The notes below the pieces were generated by a model. The model did not search any database and was not told the origin of the DNA. It saw only the letters and a program-made list of their open reading frames with translations. A stretch of 64,000 nucleotides of DNA from Photobacterium jeanii. GTDB taxonomy: Bacteria; Pseudomonadota; Gammaproteobacteria; Enterobacterales; Vibrionaceae. Shown piece after piece: positions 47,027-58,500 of this stretch; positions within the stretch are counted from its first letter, which is position 1; each line of letters starts with the position of its first letter. The stretch spans positions 1-64,000 of the forward strand of contig NZ_LVHF01000011.1 of NCBI RefSeq assembly GCF_001650345.1. The letters run 5' to 3'. The translations under genes were made by a program, and so were the position numbers.

Positions 47027-47827
47027 TTATTTTGCCTCGTTGAGCGCCCAATCATAGTCGTAATCGACATTTTGCAGCTTGATTGGCGTGGTTCGGTATT
47101 GGTTGAGGTGCTGCTCGAGCTGACTCTCATTACCAAAATCACTGGCGTACCAGTCATAAATTGACGATAGGGTGACTTCATTGGCTTGCACTTCAACGCC
47201 TTTGGCGCTGTTAATAAATTGTTTGGCGGCAAGGTTCAGTAAGTGGTCACTATTGCTGGCGGTGAATGCATGCGGTTGTAAGTTCGGGCAACCTAAGCTG
47301 GCGCAGTTGACGGCGTAGTGAATGCGGTTGTCTTGCCAGATTGGGCGAAGGATGCGGTGTTCGATGTCGTTCAAGGTCAGCGTTTTGCCGTTGATGGTAA
47401 CCACATCATCATTCCAAGGGCCAAAACTAAAGACACCACCTAGTTTGGTGATTGATTTAAGTGGGTAGTTATCAACGATCAGTTTGACGGTGAGGGCGTT
47501 ATACAAGTTAACCCAGTAAGCAAATTGCTCGGCTTTGCGGTATTCCAGCGGATTGAGCTTGCTCATATCGCGTAAGTAGCGGTCGAGTTGCCATTTATCA
47601 TCATCGCTAAAATTGCGGTAATTCACCAAAGTTTGTGAGTCTTGTTGTGACAGGTAACGATTGAGAAGGTCTTGCCATATCTGATGATTGATCGGCAGGG
47701 TATTGGCTTCGTTGCTCTGTTGCCAGTACGGCCAGAGCTCAGCTTTGGGGGCGGCGAAAGCTGTGGTGCTAATCGCTATCAGGGCGATAAGAAATACGCG
47801 AACGGATGAAAGTACACGAGCAGTCAT
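47027..47827 (-). CDS. Periplasmic DUF547 protein
   Basis: 266 residues from the ATG at 47827, which has AAGG upstream; a TTG five codons earlier is also in frame. A signal peptide ends AFA (about residue 25). The DUF547 domain is recognisable by FAYWVNLYNALTVKLIVDNYP, FGPWNDDV, DIEHRILRP and AVNCASLGCPNL, with paired cysteines. The fold is cysteine-proteinase-like in structural surveys, but function is unknown. It is transcribed in the same direction as thiBPQ and ends about 60 bases before the riboswitch, so it is likely a separate unit. Confidence 0.85.
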   Translation of the reverse strand: MTARVLSSVRVFLIALIAISTTAFAAPKAELWPYWQQSNEANTLPINHQIWQDLLNRYLSQQDSQTLVNYRNFSDDDKWQLDRYLRDMSKLNPLEYRKAEQFAYWVNLYNALTVKLIVDNYPLKSITKLGGVFSFGPWNDDVVTINGKTLTLNDIEHRILRPIWQDNRIHYAVNCASLGCPNLQPHAFTASNSDHLLNLAAKQFINSAKGVEVQANEVTLSSIYDWYASDFGNESQLEQHLNQYRTTPIKLQNVDYDYDWALNEAK

Positions 47828-48004
47828 GGGCAACCTTTTCAATCTGGGTATATAGCCACTATAGACCGAAGGCGCGACTTTTTTCTTTCAGATAACATTC
47901 AACATCTTTTCGTAGAACGTTTTTTCGTAGAGCATAGGTTTTACGAATGAAACCGTGGCAAATGAAGTCGCAAGAAATGGAACTGCGAGCAAAGACGGTA
48001 AATA

Positions 48005-48036
48005 AAACAAAGGTAAGTAGTTACTTACCTTTGTTT
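48005..48036 (-). terminator. Terminator of the leu operon
   Basis: A near-perfect 15-bp stem AAACAAAGGTAAGTA / TACTTACCTTTGTTT with a 2-base centre, about 36 bases after the leuD stop. T-rich sequence follows on the minus strand. A second small hairpin (GCGGTT / AACCGC, 48039-48058) lies just before it. Confidence 0.8.
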
Positions 48037-48071
48037 GAAGCGGTTTTGGTGTGAACCGCAATATTAAGGGC

Positions 48072-48674
48072 TTAAGCTAAGAACGCGGGAATATTTTGTT
48101 CGTAGTCAGCGATTTTATCTTCGTGTTGTAGAGTTAAGCCGATGTTGTCTAAGCCATTGAGTAGACAGTGGCGGCGAAACTCATCGATTTCAAAGCGATA
48201 CGTTTTGCCGTTAGCGGACACTAACATGGCCTCAAGATCGACCGTGATTTGGGCGCCTTCGCTTGATTCGACATACTGGAATAACTCATCCACTTCCGTT
48301 TCGGTTAAACGTACCGGCACCATTTGGTTGTTGATGGAGTTACCGTAAAAAATATCGGCAAAGCTCGGGGCTATCATGACTTGGATACCGTAATCCGCCA
48401 GAGCCCAAGGGGCGTGCTCTCGGGATGAGCCACAACCAAAGTTTTCTCGCGCCAGTAAAATGCTGGCACTTTGGTAACGAGGGGCATTCATCACGAACTC
48501 AGGGTTCGCTTTGCTACCTGCGTCATCGAGAAAGCGCCAGTCGTGGAAGAGGTGTTTACCAAATCCGGTGCGGGTGACTTTTTGTAAAAACTGTTTAGGA
48601 ATGATGGCATCCGTGTCGATATTGGCAATATCAAGCGGCACGACCAAGCCTGTATGTTGTTTAAAACCTGCCAT
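48072..48674 (-). CDS. leuD: 3-isopropylmalate dehydratase small subunit
   Basis: A 200-residue subunit (E. coli LeuD 201) that completes the LeuCD isomerase. [28 protein letters not shown] and [16 protein letters not shown] are the substrate-binding signatures, when read in order. It lies 18 bases behind leuC and is the last gene of leuABCD. Confidence 0.95.
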   Translation of the reverse strand: MAGFKQHTGLVVPLDIANIDTDAIIPKQFLQKVTRTGFGKHLFHDWRFLDDAGSKANPEFVMNAPRYQSASILLARENFGCGSSREHAPWALADYGIQVMIAPSFADIFYGNSINNQMVPVRLTETEVDELFQYVESSEGAQITVDLEAMLVSANGKTYRFEIDEFRRHCLLNGLDNIGLTLQHEDKIADYEQNIPAFLA

Positions 48675-48692
48675 TGTACTTTTCCTCTTGAT

Positions 48693-50132
48693 TTAAGCCG
48701 TGGTGCTTTCTAGTTCACGAATATCGACAAAGTGTCCTGCGCACGCTGCTGCCGCCGCCATCGCAGGGCTGACAAGGTGAGTACGACCATCGCGCCCTTG
48801 GCGACCTTCAAAGTTACGGTTACTGGTTGAAGCGCAGCGCTCTTTTGGCCCAAGGCGGTCGTTGTTCATCGCCAGACACATAGAACAACCCGGTAAGCGC
48901 CATTCAAAACCAGCCTCGATAAAGATTTTATCCAGCCCTTCTTGCTCAGCTTGTGCTTTGACTTGCTCTGAGCCCGGCACTACTAGCGCTTGGACATGAG
49001 CGGCCACTTTGCGCCCTTTCGCGATTGCCGCTGCTGCGCGCATGTCTTCAATTCGCGAGTTGGTGCACGAGCCAATGAAGACTTTATCAATGGCAAAATC
49101 AGACAATTTTTTGCCTGCTTCCAGTCCCATGTAGGCTAGCGCTTTTTCCGCTGAGGCTTTTTCAACCGGATCGGCAAAATCAGCGGGAGTTGGGATTGGC
49201 GCATCAATGGCAATCACCTGACCCGGATTGGTTCCCCAAGTGACTTGTGGTTTGATATCACGCGCATCTAAAGTCACAGTGGTATCAAATTCAGCGCCTG
49301 CATCGGTTTTCAATGTTTCCCAGTAAGCAATCGCTTGTTCAAGGTTTTGCCCGGCAGGGGAGAATTTACGATCTTTAATGTAATCGTAAGTGGTTTGGTC
49401 TGGGGCTATTAATCCAGCTTTGGCTCCGAGTTCGATAGCCATGTTACAGACGGTCATGCGCCCTTCCATCGATAGATCGGTAATGGCTTGGCCGCAAAAC
49501 TCGACCACGTGACCTGTACCGCCCGCTGCTGTGGTCTTGCCAATGATGGCAAGCACGATATCTTTGGCGGTGATCCCCGGTGCAACCTTGCCTTTGACCT
49601 CAATTTTCATGGTCTTTGCGCGAGCTTGTTTTAGGGTTTGGGTTGCAAGTACGTGCTCCACTTCTGACGTCCCAATACCAAATGCTAGGGCACCGAAGGC
49701 ACCATGAGTCGCGGTATGCGAATCACCACATACTATGGTCATCCCCGGTAGGGTAATGCCCAGCTCAGGTCCCATCACATGAACGATCCCTTGGTATTCA
49801 TGGTTAAGATCGTACAGCGTGACGCCAAACTCTTCACAGTTTTTCGCGAGCGTTTCCATTTGGATCCGCGCCATTTCGCCTGAGGCTTTGATGTCTTTGG
49901 TTTGGGTTGAGACATTGTGATCCATAGTGGCAAAGGTTTTGCTCACCTGACGGACTTTACGTCCTTTTTCACGTAAGCCATCAAAGGCTTGGGGCGAAGT
50001 CACTTCATGCACGAGGTGACGGTCGATATACAGGATTGGGTTTTCGCCTTGTGCCGCGACCGCAACGTGGGCATCGTAAATTTTTTCGTATAGCGTCTGT
50101 GGCGCTTTATCTTGGTGTTGTGTTGCTGACAT
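48693..50132 (-). CDS. leuC: 3-isopropylmalate dehydratase large subunit
   Basis: Aconitase-like isomerase of leucine synthesis. 479 residues; E. coli LeuC is 466, and the surplus is a short Gln/Lys-rich N-terminus. The [4Fe-4S] ligands are expected in [14 protein letters not shown] and [11 protein letters not shown] (two Cys). [27 protein letters not shown] is the conserved core. AAGGAGC is 9 bases before the ATG. Operon order leuA-leuB-leuC-leuD. Confidence 0.95.
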   Translation of the reverse strand: MSATQHQDKAPQTLYEKIYDAHVAVAAQGENPILYIDRHLVHEVTSPQAFDGLREKGRKVRQVSKTFATMDHNVSTQTKDIKASGEMARIQMETLAKNCEEFGVTLYDLNHEYQGIVHVMGPELGITLPGMTIVCGDSHTATHGAFGALAFGIGTSEVEHVLATQTLKQARAKTMKIEVKGKVAPGITAKDIVLAIIGKTTAAGGTGHVVEFCGQAITDLSMEGRMTVCNMAIELGAKAGLIAPDQTTYDYIKDRKFSPAGQNLEQAIAYWETLKTDAGAEFDTTVTLDARDIKPQVTWGTNPGQVIAIDAPIPTPADFADPVEKASAEKALAYMGLEAGKKLSDFAIDKVFIGSCTNSRIEDMRAAAAIAKGRKVAAHVQALVVPGSEQVKAQAEQEGLDKIFIEAGFEWRLPGCSMCLAMNNDRLGPKERCASTSNRNFEGRQGRDGRTHLVSPAMAAAAACAGHFVDIRELESTTA

Positions 50133-50158
50133 TGCTCGGTGCTCCTTGCCGGTCGTGA

Positions 50159-51271
<1,113 letters not shown>

Positions 51272-51296
51272 TTATATCCGTTAAATTTTCGGGGAC

Positions 51297-51317
51297 GGGG
51301 ACGCTTTGTACGTCCCC
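51297..51317 (-). other. Stem-loop between leuA and leuB
   Basis: A perfect 7-bp stem GGGGACG / CGTCCCC with a 7-base loop in the 82-base gap. No T-run follows on the transcribed strand. A possible internal stability element of the leu mRNA. Confidence 0.6.
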
Positions 51318-51329
51318 ATCCTTTATCCG

Positions 51330-52874
51330 TTAGACCGTTGCGGTGCGCTCTTTGATTTCCGCAATTTTGTCGGCGCGATGAATGCTGTTAATCACATGCA
51401 ATAGCGCTTGGCCGGAAGCTTCGACGATATCGGTCGCTAGACCTGTACCGTGGTATTTGCGGCCTTTGTAGTTGGCAATAATGTCGGCTTGGCCCAGACC
51501 ATCTTCGCCTTCCCCTTTGGCGGTTAGATCGAACTTATCGAGTACAATGTCGTAGCCTGTTAGGCGGTAAATACATTGGTAAAGGGCATCAACCGGTCCA
51601 TTCCCCACTGCCGCTTCGCACTTCTCTTCCTCACCGCATTGCAGTTTGATGCTGGTGGTGGCCATGATGCTGCCTGACTGGACACTGAGGTAATTCAGTT
51701 TGAAGAAATCGTCTTCTTCGCGCAGGTTGGCAAAATGCATTAGCGCTTCTAAATCGTAGTCAAACACTTGGCCTTTACGATCGGCTAGCTTCAAGAAATC
51801 AGCGTAAAGTTCATCAAGATCGTATTCTTTTTCAGTGTAGCCAAGGGTGTCCATGTGACTTTTCACTGCGGCACGACCCGAGCGGCTGGTTAGGTTCAGC
51901 GCTTGGTTTTTCAAACCAATCGACTCTGGGGTCATGATCTCGTAGGTGTTTTTGTTTTTTAGCATCCCATCTTGGTGGATCCCCGATGAGTGGCTGAAAG
52001 CATTGGCACCGACAATGGCTTTGTTGGCTTGAATCGGGGAGTTACACAACTGGCTGACCATCTTGCTGGTGCGGTGAATTTCGTCGTGTTTGATATTGGT
52101 GTGGACGCCAAGGAAATCGGCACGGGTTTTGATGATCATGGCGATCTCTTCTAGCGAACAGTTACCTGCTCGCTCACCCAGTCCATTGATGGTGGCTTCT
52201 ACTTGGCGAGCCCCTGCTTGAACGGCGGCCATCGAGTTTGCCACCGACATGCCTAGATCATCGTGACAGTGCACCGAGATAATGGCTTTGTCGATATTGG
52301 GTACACGGTCAAACAGTTGCGCGACGATACCGCCAAACTCGTTCGGTAGGGTGTAACCCACGGTATCGGGGATGTTGATGGTGTTAGCCCCAGCGTTGAT
52401 TGCAGCTTCCACCATGCGGCATAGATTATCAATCGGGGTACGGCCAGCATCTTCGCAGGAAAATTCCACATCGTCGGTGTAGTTGCGGGCGCATTTTACC
52501 GCTGCCACACCCATGTCGATCACATCGTCATAGCTACGACGCAGTTTGTCTTGTACGTGAACGGTGGAGGTTGAAATGAAAGTATGGATTCGGAAGGCGT
52601 CGGCAACTTTTAGCGATTCAGCAGCCGCATCAATGTCTTTAGCAACGGCGCGAGACAGGGCGCAGACGCGGCTGTTTTTGATGTGTTTGGCAATGGTTTG
52701 CACCGATTCGAAGTCACCCGGTGAAGACACAGGGAAGCCGGCTTCAATCACGTCGACCCCAAGGCGCTCTAGCGCATAGGCGATCTGTAGTTTTTCTTTT
52801 ACCGTTAGGCTGGCTGACAACGCCTGCTCACCATCACGTAGGGTGGTATCGAAAATAATGACCTGATCTTTCAT
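51330..52874 (-). CDS. leuA: 2-isopropylmalate synthase
   Basis: Condenses acetyl-CoA with 2-ketoisovalerate; the committed, leucine-inhibited step. It has 514 residues (E. coli 523). [21 protein letters not shown] at the start, [25 protein letters not shown] with the HxH metal ligands, and the C-terminal LeuA regulatory domain (about residues 390-514) are present. The [13 protein letters not shown] segment lies between. First structural gene of leuABCD, behind the leuL leader and attenuator. Confidence 0.96.
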   Translation of the reverse strand: MKDQVIIFDTTLRDGEQALSASLTVKEKLQIAYALERLGVDVIEAGFPVSSPGDFESVQTIAKHIKNSRVCALSRAVAKDIDAAAESLKVADAFRIHTFISTSTVHVQDKLRRSYDDVIDMGVAAVKCARNYTDDVEFSCEDAGRTPIDNLCRMVEAAINAGANTINIPDTVGYTLPNEFGGIVAQLFDRVPNIDKAIISVHCHDDLGMSVANSMAAVQAGARQVEATINGLGERAGNCSLEEIAMIIKTRADFLGVHTNIKHDEIHRTSKMVSQLCNSPIQANKAIVGANAFSHSSGIHQDGMLKNKNTYEIMTPESIGLKNQALNLTSRSGRAAVKSHMDTLGYTEKEYDLDELYADFLKLADRKGQVFDYDLEALMHFANLREEDDFFKLNYLSVQSGSIMATTSIKLQCGEEEKCEAAVGNGPVDALYQCIYRLTGYDIVLDKFDLTAKGEGEDGLGQADIIANYKGRKYHGTGLATDIVEASGQALLHVINSIHRADKIAEIKERTATV

Positions 52875-52956
52875 TGCGACTTCCTTTTATTTTGCCTGCC
52901 TGAGTGACCTTGGAGGTATTAGGCGTCATCGTCATCCGCGAGCGCTGGGCATAGAT

Positions 52957-52989
52957 ATAAAAAACCCGCGCTAGGTGCGCGGGTTTGTC
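52957..52989 (-). terminator. Leucine attenuator terminator
   Basis: Read on the minus strand: an 8-bp stem ACCCGCGC / GCGCGGGT with loop ACCTA, flanked by A on one side and six T on the other. The distance to leuA is about 80 bases. See leuL for the alternative pairing. Confidence 0.9.
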
Positions 52990-53020
52990 AAATTCTTAGT
53001 GGTGTTTCTCCACTCGTAAG

Positions 53021-53083
53021 CTACCCGCGCGAATTATTCACGATAAGGAGGAGGCTTAGGAGGATAAAGAAACGTTTTTTCAT
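53021..53083 (-). CDS. leuL: leu operon leader peptide
   Basis: A 20-residue leader, MKKRFFILLSLLLIVNNSRG, with five Leu codons in a seven-codon stretch (CTC CTA AGC CTC CTC CTT ATC). The stop codon TAG sits next to GCGCGGGT (53023-53030), which is complementary to the 5' arm of the terminator (52977-52984). When charged tRNA-Leu is scarce, the ribosome stalls at the Leu codons, GCGCGGGT stays free and pairs with that arm, and the terminator cannot form. When leucine is plentiful the ribosome covers GCGCGGGT and the terminator folds. A hairpin (52995-53020) lies between the two partners. This is the classic transcription attenuation layout. Confidence 0.93.
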   Translation of the reverse strand: MKKRFFILLSLLLIVNNSRG

Positions 53084-53115
53084 TTTTACATGTCTTCCAC
53101 AAAGTTGATAACAAA

Positions 53116-53145
53116 TGAATACCAAATAGACAGGTTAAAGGTCAA
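53116..53145 (-). promoter_or_regulatory. Likely leu operon promoter
   Basis: On the minus strand, TTGACC (53145-53140) and TATTCA (53121-53116) are separated by 18 bases. They lie 33 bases or more upstream of the leuL ATG, which is consistent with a short leader. Confidence 0.6.
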
Positions 53146-53161
53146 CCACTATTTGGTGGTT
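53144..53161 (-). promoter_or_regulatory. Operator-like dyad overlapping the leu promoter -35
   Basis: The palindrome AACCAC-TATTTG-GTGGTT overlaps the -35 element by two bases. A transcription factor acting here would affect leu transcription; no factor is assigned. Confidence 0.4.
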
Positions 53162-53441
53162 TATTTTGTTTTTCCTTCTATCTGTTTGAATATATTGCCT
53201 TTGTTTACGCGGTTTTAAATGGCTAAGCTTTGCGGTAATCATCATTAAAATCAATTTCGGCATTGGCTGATATTTACCAACTTGTTACGGCGAGTAACAA
53301 ATCGCTTGTGATAAGCAAAATAGCCTCCTGCATAAAATCCAGATCACGGGATTATTGACTGATCACAGAATTAATTAATCAATTGGTTAAATTAGAGTGA
53401 ATTTAAAAAATAATCCTTTTAGGAATTTGGGCAGTACAATT

Positions 53442-53459
53442 ATTAATCATGCGATTAAT
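53442..53459 (+). promoter_or_regulatory. Operator-like palindrome upstream of tetR
   Basis: Perfect 7-bp arms ATTAATC / GATTAAT with centre ATGC, ending 19 bases before the tetR ATG. The position and symmetry fit a TetR-family autoregulatory operator. A looser AT-rich dyad lies near 53371-53394. Confidence 0.6.
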
Positions 53460-53478
53460 TTTATGAGACAGGCAGGAT

Positions 53479-54120
53479 ATGGCGGGAAAAGCAGGGCGTC
53501 CTTCGGGCGAGTCGGATGCACGGCAACGGTTACTCAGTGAAGCAAAAAAGTTATTTGTCGCCTTGCCCTACAGCAAGGTTTCGACACGGATGATTGCAGC
53601 ACGTGCTGATGTGAATGTTGCCTTGATCCGTTATTACTTTGAAAACAAAGCAGGGTTGTATCAAACCATGATGCACGAAACCATGGCACCGATTGAAGCG
53701 CAGATGAAAGTGGTGATGGACAAAGGCGACTTCGACTCCATCGGCGATTTTATGCGGACTTACTATCGGATCATGGCGCCAACCCCGGATATGCCCAAGT
53801 TGATGTCACGCGCCATGATGCTGTCGCCAGACGACCCGCAGCGGCAAATGATGGAGCAAATGGTGCGTAATATTGCTCGTCCAGCCACTGACATGATGTT
53901 TACCAAATTGCAGGAAAACGGCAGCTTAAATCCGGGGATGGATCCGGAAAAAGCGCGGATGACCTTCATTAGCTTGATGGTTTTTCCTTTCTTGATCCCA
54001 CCCGCGATGCTGGAAATTCATGGGATTGAGATGAATGAATCGTACCTTTATGAATTAGCAGAACATAACGTCAAAGTCCTGACCCAAGGGATCTTCAACC
54101 AAAAAGGAGAGGCACAGTGA
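53479..54120 (+). CDS. TetR family transcriptional regulator of an RND efflux operon
   Basis: A 213-residue regulator. The N-terminal helix-turn-helix (about residues 10-60) has RQRLLSEAKKLFVALPYSKVSTRMIAARADVNVALIRYYFENKAGLY in order. The C-terminal half is the ligand-binding domain and has several Met-rich segments (MSRAMMLSPDDPQRQMMEQMV). It overlaps the membrane fusion gene by 4 bases (GTGA), so it is the first gene of the operon and probably represses it. The inducer is unknown. Confidence 0.9.
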   Translation: MAGKAGRPSGESDARQRLLSEAKKLFVALPYSKVSTRMIAARADVNVALIRYYFENKAGLYQTMMHETMAPIEAQMKVVMDKGDFDSIGDFMRTYYRIMAPTPDMPKLMSRAMMLSPDDPQRQMMEQMVRNIARPATDMMFTKLQENGSLNPGMDPEKARMTFISLMVFPFLIPPAMLEIHGIEMNESYLYELAEHNVKVLTQGIFNQKGEAQ

Positions 54121-55508
54121 TTGCCCGTAATCGAAAGCTACTGTTTATTCCGGCCTTAGCGGTTGGCATTTTGATTTTGGTATTGGCGGTGAAGATGCGC
54201 CCGTCGCCCAGCAGTAAACCAGCGCTAGAGCGCAGCCGTGCGGTGGATGTGATCACTTTGCAGCAGCAACCGTTAGCCCCGCAGGTCACAGGGTTTGGGC
54301 GTGTAAAACCAAAGGTTGAGTGGAAAGCGATTTCTGAAGTGAGTGGTAAGGTGATTTACCGCCACCCTGATTTGGAAAAAGGGCGGGTGATGGATGCTGG
54401 AACGGTGATCCTTAAAATCGACCCGCTTGATTACCAATTGTCGCTGGCGAAAGCTGAAGCTGACATTAGCTCAAGTCAGGCGCAACTTGCCAAGTTGGAT
54501 TTGGAAGAGAAAAATTTAAAAACGACCCTCAAAATTGAAAAAAATCGCTTAGCGATCAGTCAAAAAGAAGTGGCGCGTAAAGAGGAGTTACGTCGTAAAG
54601 GGCTGACCTCACAATCTGCTTTAGACTTGGAAAAGCAGTCGTACTTAGCCAGCCAAAAAGTGGTGCAAGATCTCGAAAGTCAGTTGCAAGTGCTGCCAAA
54701 AGAGCGTCGAGTGAGCGAAGCGCAATTAGAGGTGAATCAATCTAAGGTAGAAGAAGCCAAACGCGCATTAGCTAAAACTGAGATTGTGTTGCCAATTGAT
54801 GCTCGTATTTCGAGTGTCGATATCGAACAGAATCAAGTGGTGAATATGCAGCAAACCATGGTGGTCGCCCATGGGATTGCAGAAATCGAAGTGGATGCTC
54901 AAGTGGCGCTGCACGATATGCAGGCTCTTGCCTCGAGTCTGACTCAGTATACCGCTCACGCCGATGGTCGCCCGCGTGCTGACCAATTGGATTTAACCGC
55001 AGCCATCGAGCTTTCTAGCGGTCAGTTTACCCAACGTTGGCCAGCCAAAGTGGCGCGTATTAGTGACACAGTCAGTGTGAATCAAGCCACTGTCGGCGTG
55101 ATTTTAGAAGTGGCGCAAGATTACCGTCAACTCTCACCAGAAACCGCGCCGCCGCTGGTGAATGGTATGTTTGTTGAGGCGCAACTCGAAGGGCAAGCCA
55201 ATCCCCATTGGGTGATCCCTGAGCGCGCGCTGCACGGCGATAAAGTCTATTTAGTGGGTGATAACGATACCTTGATGATCCAGCCTGTGACCGTACTTTT
55301 TCGTCGTCAAGGCTTGGTGGCTGTGGCAGGAGAGCTCCATAGCAATCAACGCTTGGTGGCCAATGATCTGTTGCCAGCTGTGACTGGGATGGCACTGAAA
55401 GTGGTGACCGTCGATGGCAAAACTGTTTCCGCGGTTTCCTCTCAGCCCGGCCTAGACAAGGAGACAAGTAACGAGATAGACAGTGAGAAAGGAGCGGTAA
55501 CACCATGA
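54117..55508 (+). CDS. RND efflux periplasmic membrane fusion protein
   Basis: A 463-residue HlyD/AcrA-family adaptor. The start is GTG at 54117, overlapping tetR. An N-terminal signal-anchor helix (about residues 8-26) has no lipobox cysteine, so the protein stays anchored by the helix rather than by a lipid. Lipoyl half-motif GKVIYRHPDLEKGRVMDAGTVILKID is near residue 75, followed by a long coiled-coil hairpin (about 100-220), and beta-barrel and membrane-proximal domains. The C-terminal tail after about residue 440 is Ser/Glu-rich. It overlaps the RND gene by 4 bases. Confidence 0.9.
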   Translation: MIARNRKLLFIPALAVGILILVLAVKMRPSPSSKPALERSRAVDVITLQQQPLAPQVTGFGRVKPKVEWKAISEVSGKVIYRHPDLEKGRVMDAGTVILKIDPLDYQLSLAKAEADISSSQAQLAKLDLEEKNLKTTLKIEKNRLAISQKEVARKEELRRKGLTSQSALDLEKQSYLASQKVVQDLESQLQVLPKERRVSEAQLEVNQSKVEEAKRALAKTEIVLPIDARISSVDIEQNQVVNMQQTMVVAHGIAEIEVDAQVALHDMQALASSLTQYTAHADGRPRADQLDLTAAIELSSGQFTQRWPAKVARISDTVSVNQATVGVILEVAQDYRQLSPETAPPLVNGMFVEAQLEGQANPHWVIPERALHGDKVYLVGDNDTLMIQPVTVLFRRQGLVAVAGELHSNQRLVANDLLPAVTGMALKVVTVDGKTVSAVSSQPGLDKETSNEIDSEKGAVTP

Positions 55509-58500
55509 TCCGTTTTTTCTCGCGCCACCCCACAGCTGCTAATTTGATGATGCTTGCCCTGATCTTGTTGGGGGTGGTGGCATTACCGCAAATTAAGCGC
55601 GAAACTTTTCCTGAATTTTCACCGCCTTACATTATTGCCTCTGTTGTGTACCCCGGAGCATCGCCGCAAGAAGTTGAGCAAAGCATCTGTATGCGGATGG
55701 AAGATGCGGTCGATGGCCTTGCCAATATTGTTGAAACCCGTTGTGAAGCGGTCGAAGGTTCGGCATCGTTGATCTTGAAATTGACCAATAGCGATGTGGT
55801 GTCGCGGATGTTGGTCGATGTTCAGACTCAAATTAACGCCATCAATGATTTTCCTGAGCAAATTGAGTCACCCATTGTGCGTGAGCTTGATTGGAACGAA
55901 CCCGTGGTGGACGTGGCCATTAGCGCCGACACTAACTGGCCGCATTTGAAAGCCTATGCCGAAGAGCTCAAGCGAAAGCTGAAGATTGATTACGGTGTGT
56001 CTTTGGTGGCGGTGAGTGGTTTCTCTGATCACCAATTGCGAGTCGAGTTAAAAGAAACCGCCTTACGTCAGCTAGGGATGAGTGTTGGTGATGTTGCTGA
56101 TCGTCTGTCGCGACAAAACATCAAACTCCCAAGCGGTAATATCGAGCTGGCTGATAAGAATCTGTTGATCCGTTTTGATGAGCAAAAAGTCACGCCACAA
56201 ACGCTCGCCAACACCATCATTGGTGCGGATGCGGAAGGGGCGGTATTGCGTTTAGGTGATATTGCTACCATTACTGACCGTTTTGAGCTCGATGAGCAAA
56301 AGGTCTTGTTTGATGGGAAGCCGTCTGCGGTTTTGAAGATCAGCAAGAACAAAGCCGATGATGCATTGCGGATTAAAGAGCGCGTACAGCAATTTGTTGA
56401 GGACGAAAGCCAAATAGCGCCAACCGGCGTAACCCTGAGTTTGACTAACGATATCTCCTCGGTGCTGTGGGATCGTTTGACCATGATGGTCGATAACGGT
56501 CTACAAGGGGTGGTGTTGGTATTCTTCACTATGTGGCTGTTTTTTACTTTCCGTTATTCGTTTTGGGTCGCGGCGGGCTTGCCTGTTGCCTTTATGGGTA
56601 GCTTGTTTTTGATGTCGTGGTTGGGGTTATCCATCAACATCATGTCGTTGGTCGCGCTGTTAATGGCGATCGGTATCATGATGGATGATGCCATTGTGAT
56701 CGCCGAGTCCATTGCCGCTCACTTAGAGCGGGGGCAGTCGGTGCCCGATGCGGTGTTTAATGGCGTTAAGAAAGTCTTCCCCGGGGTACTGTCGTCTTAT
56801 CTCACCACCGTCTGTATTTTTGGCAGCTTGTTGTTCCTTGAGGGGGAGATGGGCGCCGTGCTGCGGGTTGTACCACAGGTTTTGATTTTGGTACTGACCA
56901 TTAGTTTGATTGAAGCCTTCTTGATTTTACCGCATCACTTAAGCCATTCACTGCAAAAGCAGCAAGGTCGAGAAGAGCGCCCTGATATCAAATTTAAGCA
57001 GGTCTTTTTGGCTAAGTTTGAGCGCTTTCGTCAGAACCAACTGGTTACGGCGGTTGATGCCGTGGTGCGTTGGCGATACCTCTTCTTGGGTGCGGTGGTT
57101 GCTACTTTGTTTGCCTCGGTTTCATTGGTGGCAGGCGGAGCGTTGAAGTTCGTCGGTTTTCCTGAGTTGGATGGTGATATTGCCGAGGCGCGGGTGATTT
57201 TGGCACCAGGTTCATCATTGGCGCACACCGAAAAAGTGGTCGATCACATTGTGGCTGCCGCTGAGCGCTTGAATGAAACCTGGAGTCGCGATGTGGAAGG
57301 CGGCAATGTCCTGATCGAGCACATTACCGAGCAGTACAATGCGAACGCCGATGCTGATGAAAATGGTCCACACGTGGCGACAGTGCGTTTGGATCTGCGT
57401 GGTGCTGAGTTACGTAACACGGTGATCGATGAGTTTATTGCCGCATGGCGTGAAGAGGTAGGTACCCTTGCCGATCCGATCTCCTTGGTGTTTAAACAAC
57501 CTATGATGGGACCGGGCGGTCGCGCGGTTGAGATCAGGATGCAACACGATGATCTCACCGATCTTAAAGCCGCGTCATTGCAAGTGCAGCAGTTCTTGAA
57601 CGAATTTGATGGTGTCTACGGCGTGCTCGATGACATGCGGATGGGTAAGCAAGAAGTGTTGGTGACGCTACGTCCGGGGGCTGAAAGCTTTGGTGTGGAC
57701 GGGCAAATGATCGCCTCGCAACTACGAGCGGCGTATTTTGGTCAGAAAGCCGATGATATCCAACTTGGCCCTGAAAATATCGAAGTGGAAGTGCGATTTG
57801 ATAAAGCCGAAGCGGGTAGCCTGCAAACTTTGGCGAGTTTTCCTATTATCTTAAACGATGGCAGTCAGGTGCCACTGGCTTCGATCACCGAGCTGAGTTA
57901 TCAACGTAACTATGTGCGGATCCAACGTATTAACGGTTTGCGTACTTTGAGTGTGTATGCCGATCTTGAGCACAGCAAAATCAGCTCTACAGAAATCTTA
58001 AACTTGTTCCGTCAGCAAGAAATCCCGAAATTGAAAGCGCAATTTCCGGGACTGAGATTTAACTTTGAAGGGGAAGCCAAAGACACCGCTGAAACTGGAC
58101 AATCGATGGCGATTGGCTTTGCGCTCGGGATCTTCGGGGTCTTTGTGATTTTGAGCTTCCAGTTCCGCAGTTACCTTGAACCTTTTGTAGTGCTGCTGGC
58201 GATCCCACTGGCTTTGATTGGGGTCTTCTGGGGGCACTGGTTATTGGGACACGCCTTGAGCATGCCAAGTATCATGGGTTTTGTGTCGCTCGCTGGGGTG
58301 GTGGTGAACGATTCCATTTTGTTGGTGCAATACATTCGTCATCATGTCGATGATGGTGACAGTGTGCACGATGCGGTAGTAAAAGCCAGTCGTGAACGCT
58401 TTAGGGCGGTGTTCTTAACTTCGTTAACTACCGCCGCAGGGTTATTGCCCTTGTTGTTGGAAACTAGCTTGCAAGCGCAGGTTATCCAGCCATTGGTGAT

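Larger units (their letters stand above)
52875..53478. other. leuA / tetR divergent region
   Basis: 604 bases holding the leuL leader, attenuator and promoter on the minus strand, and the tetR control region on the plus strand (separate entries). The centre (53165-53440) is AT-rich without a clear gene. Confidence 0.6.
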
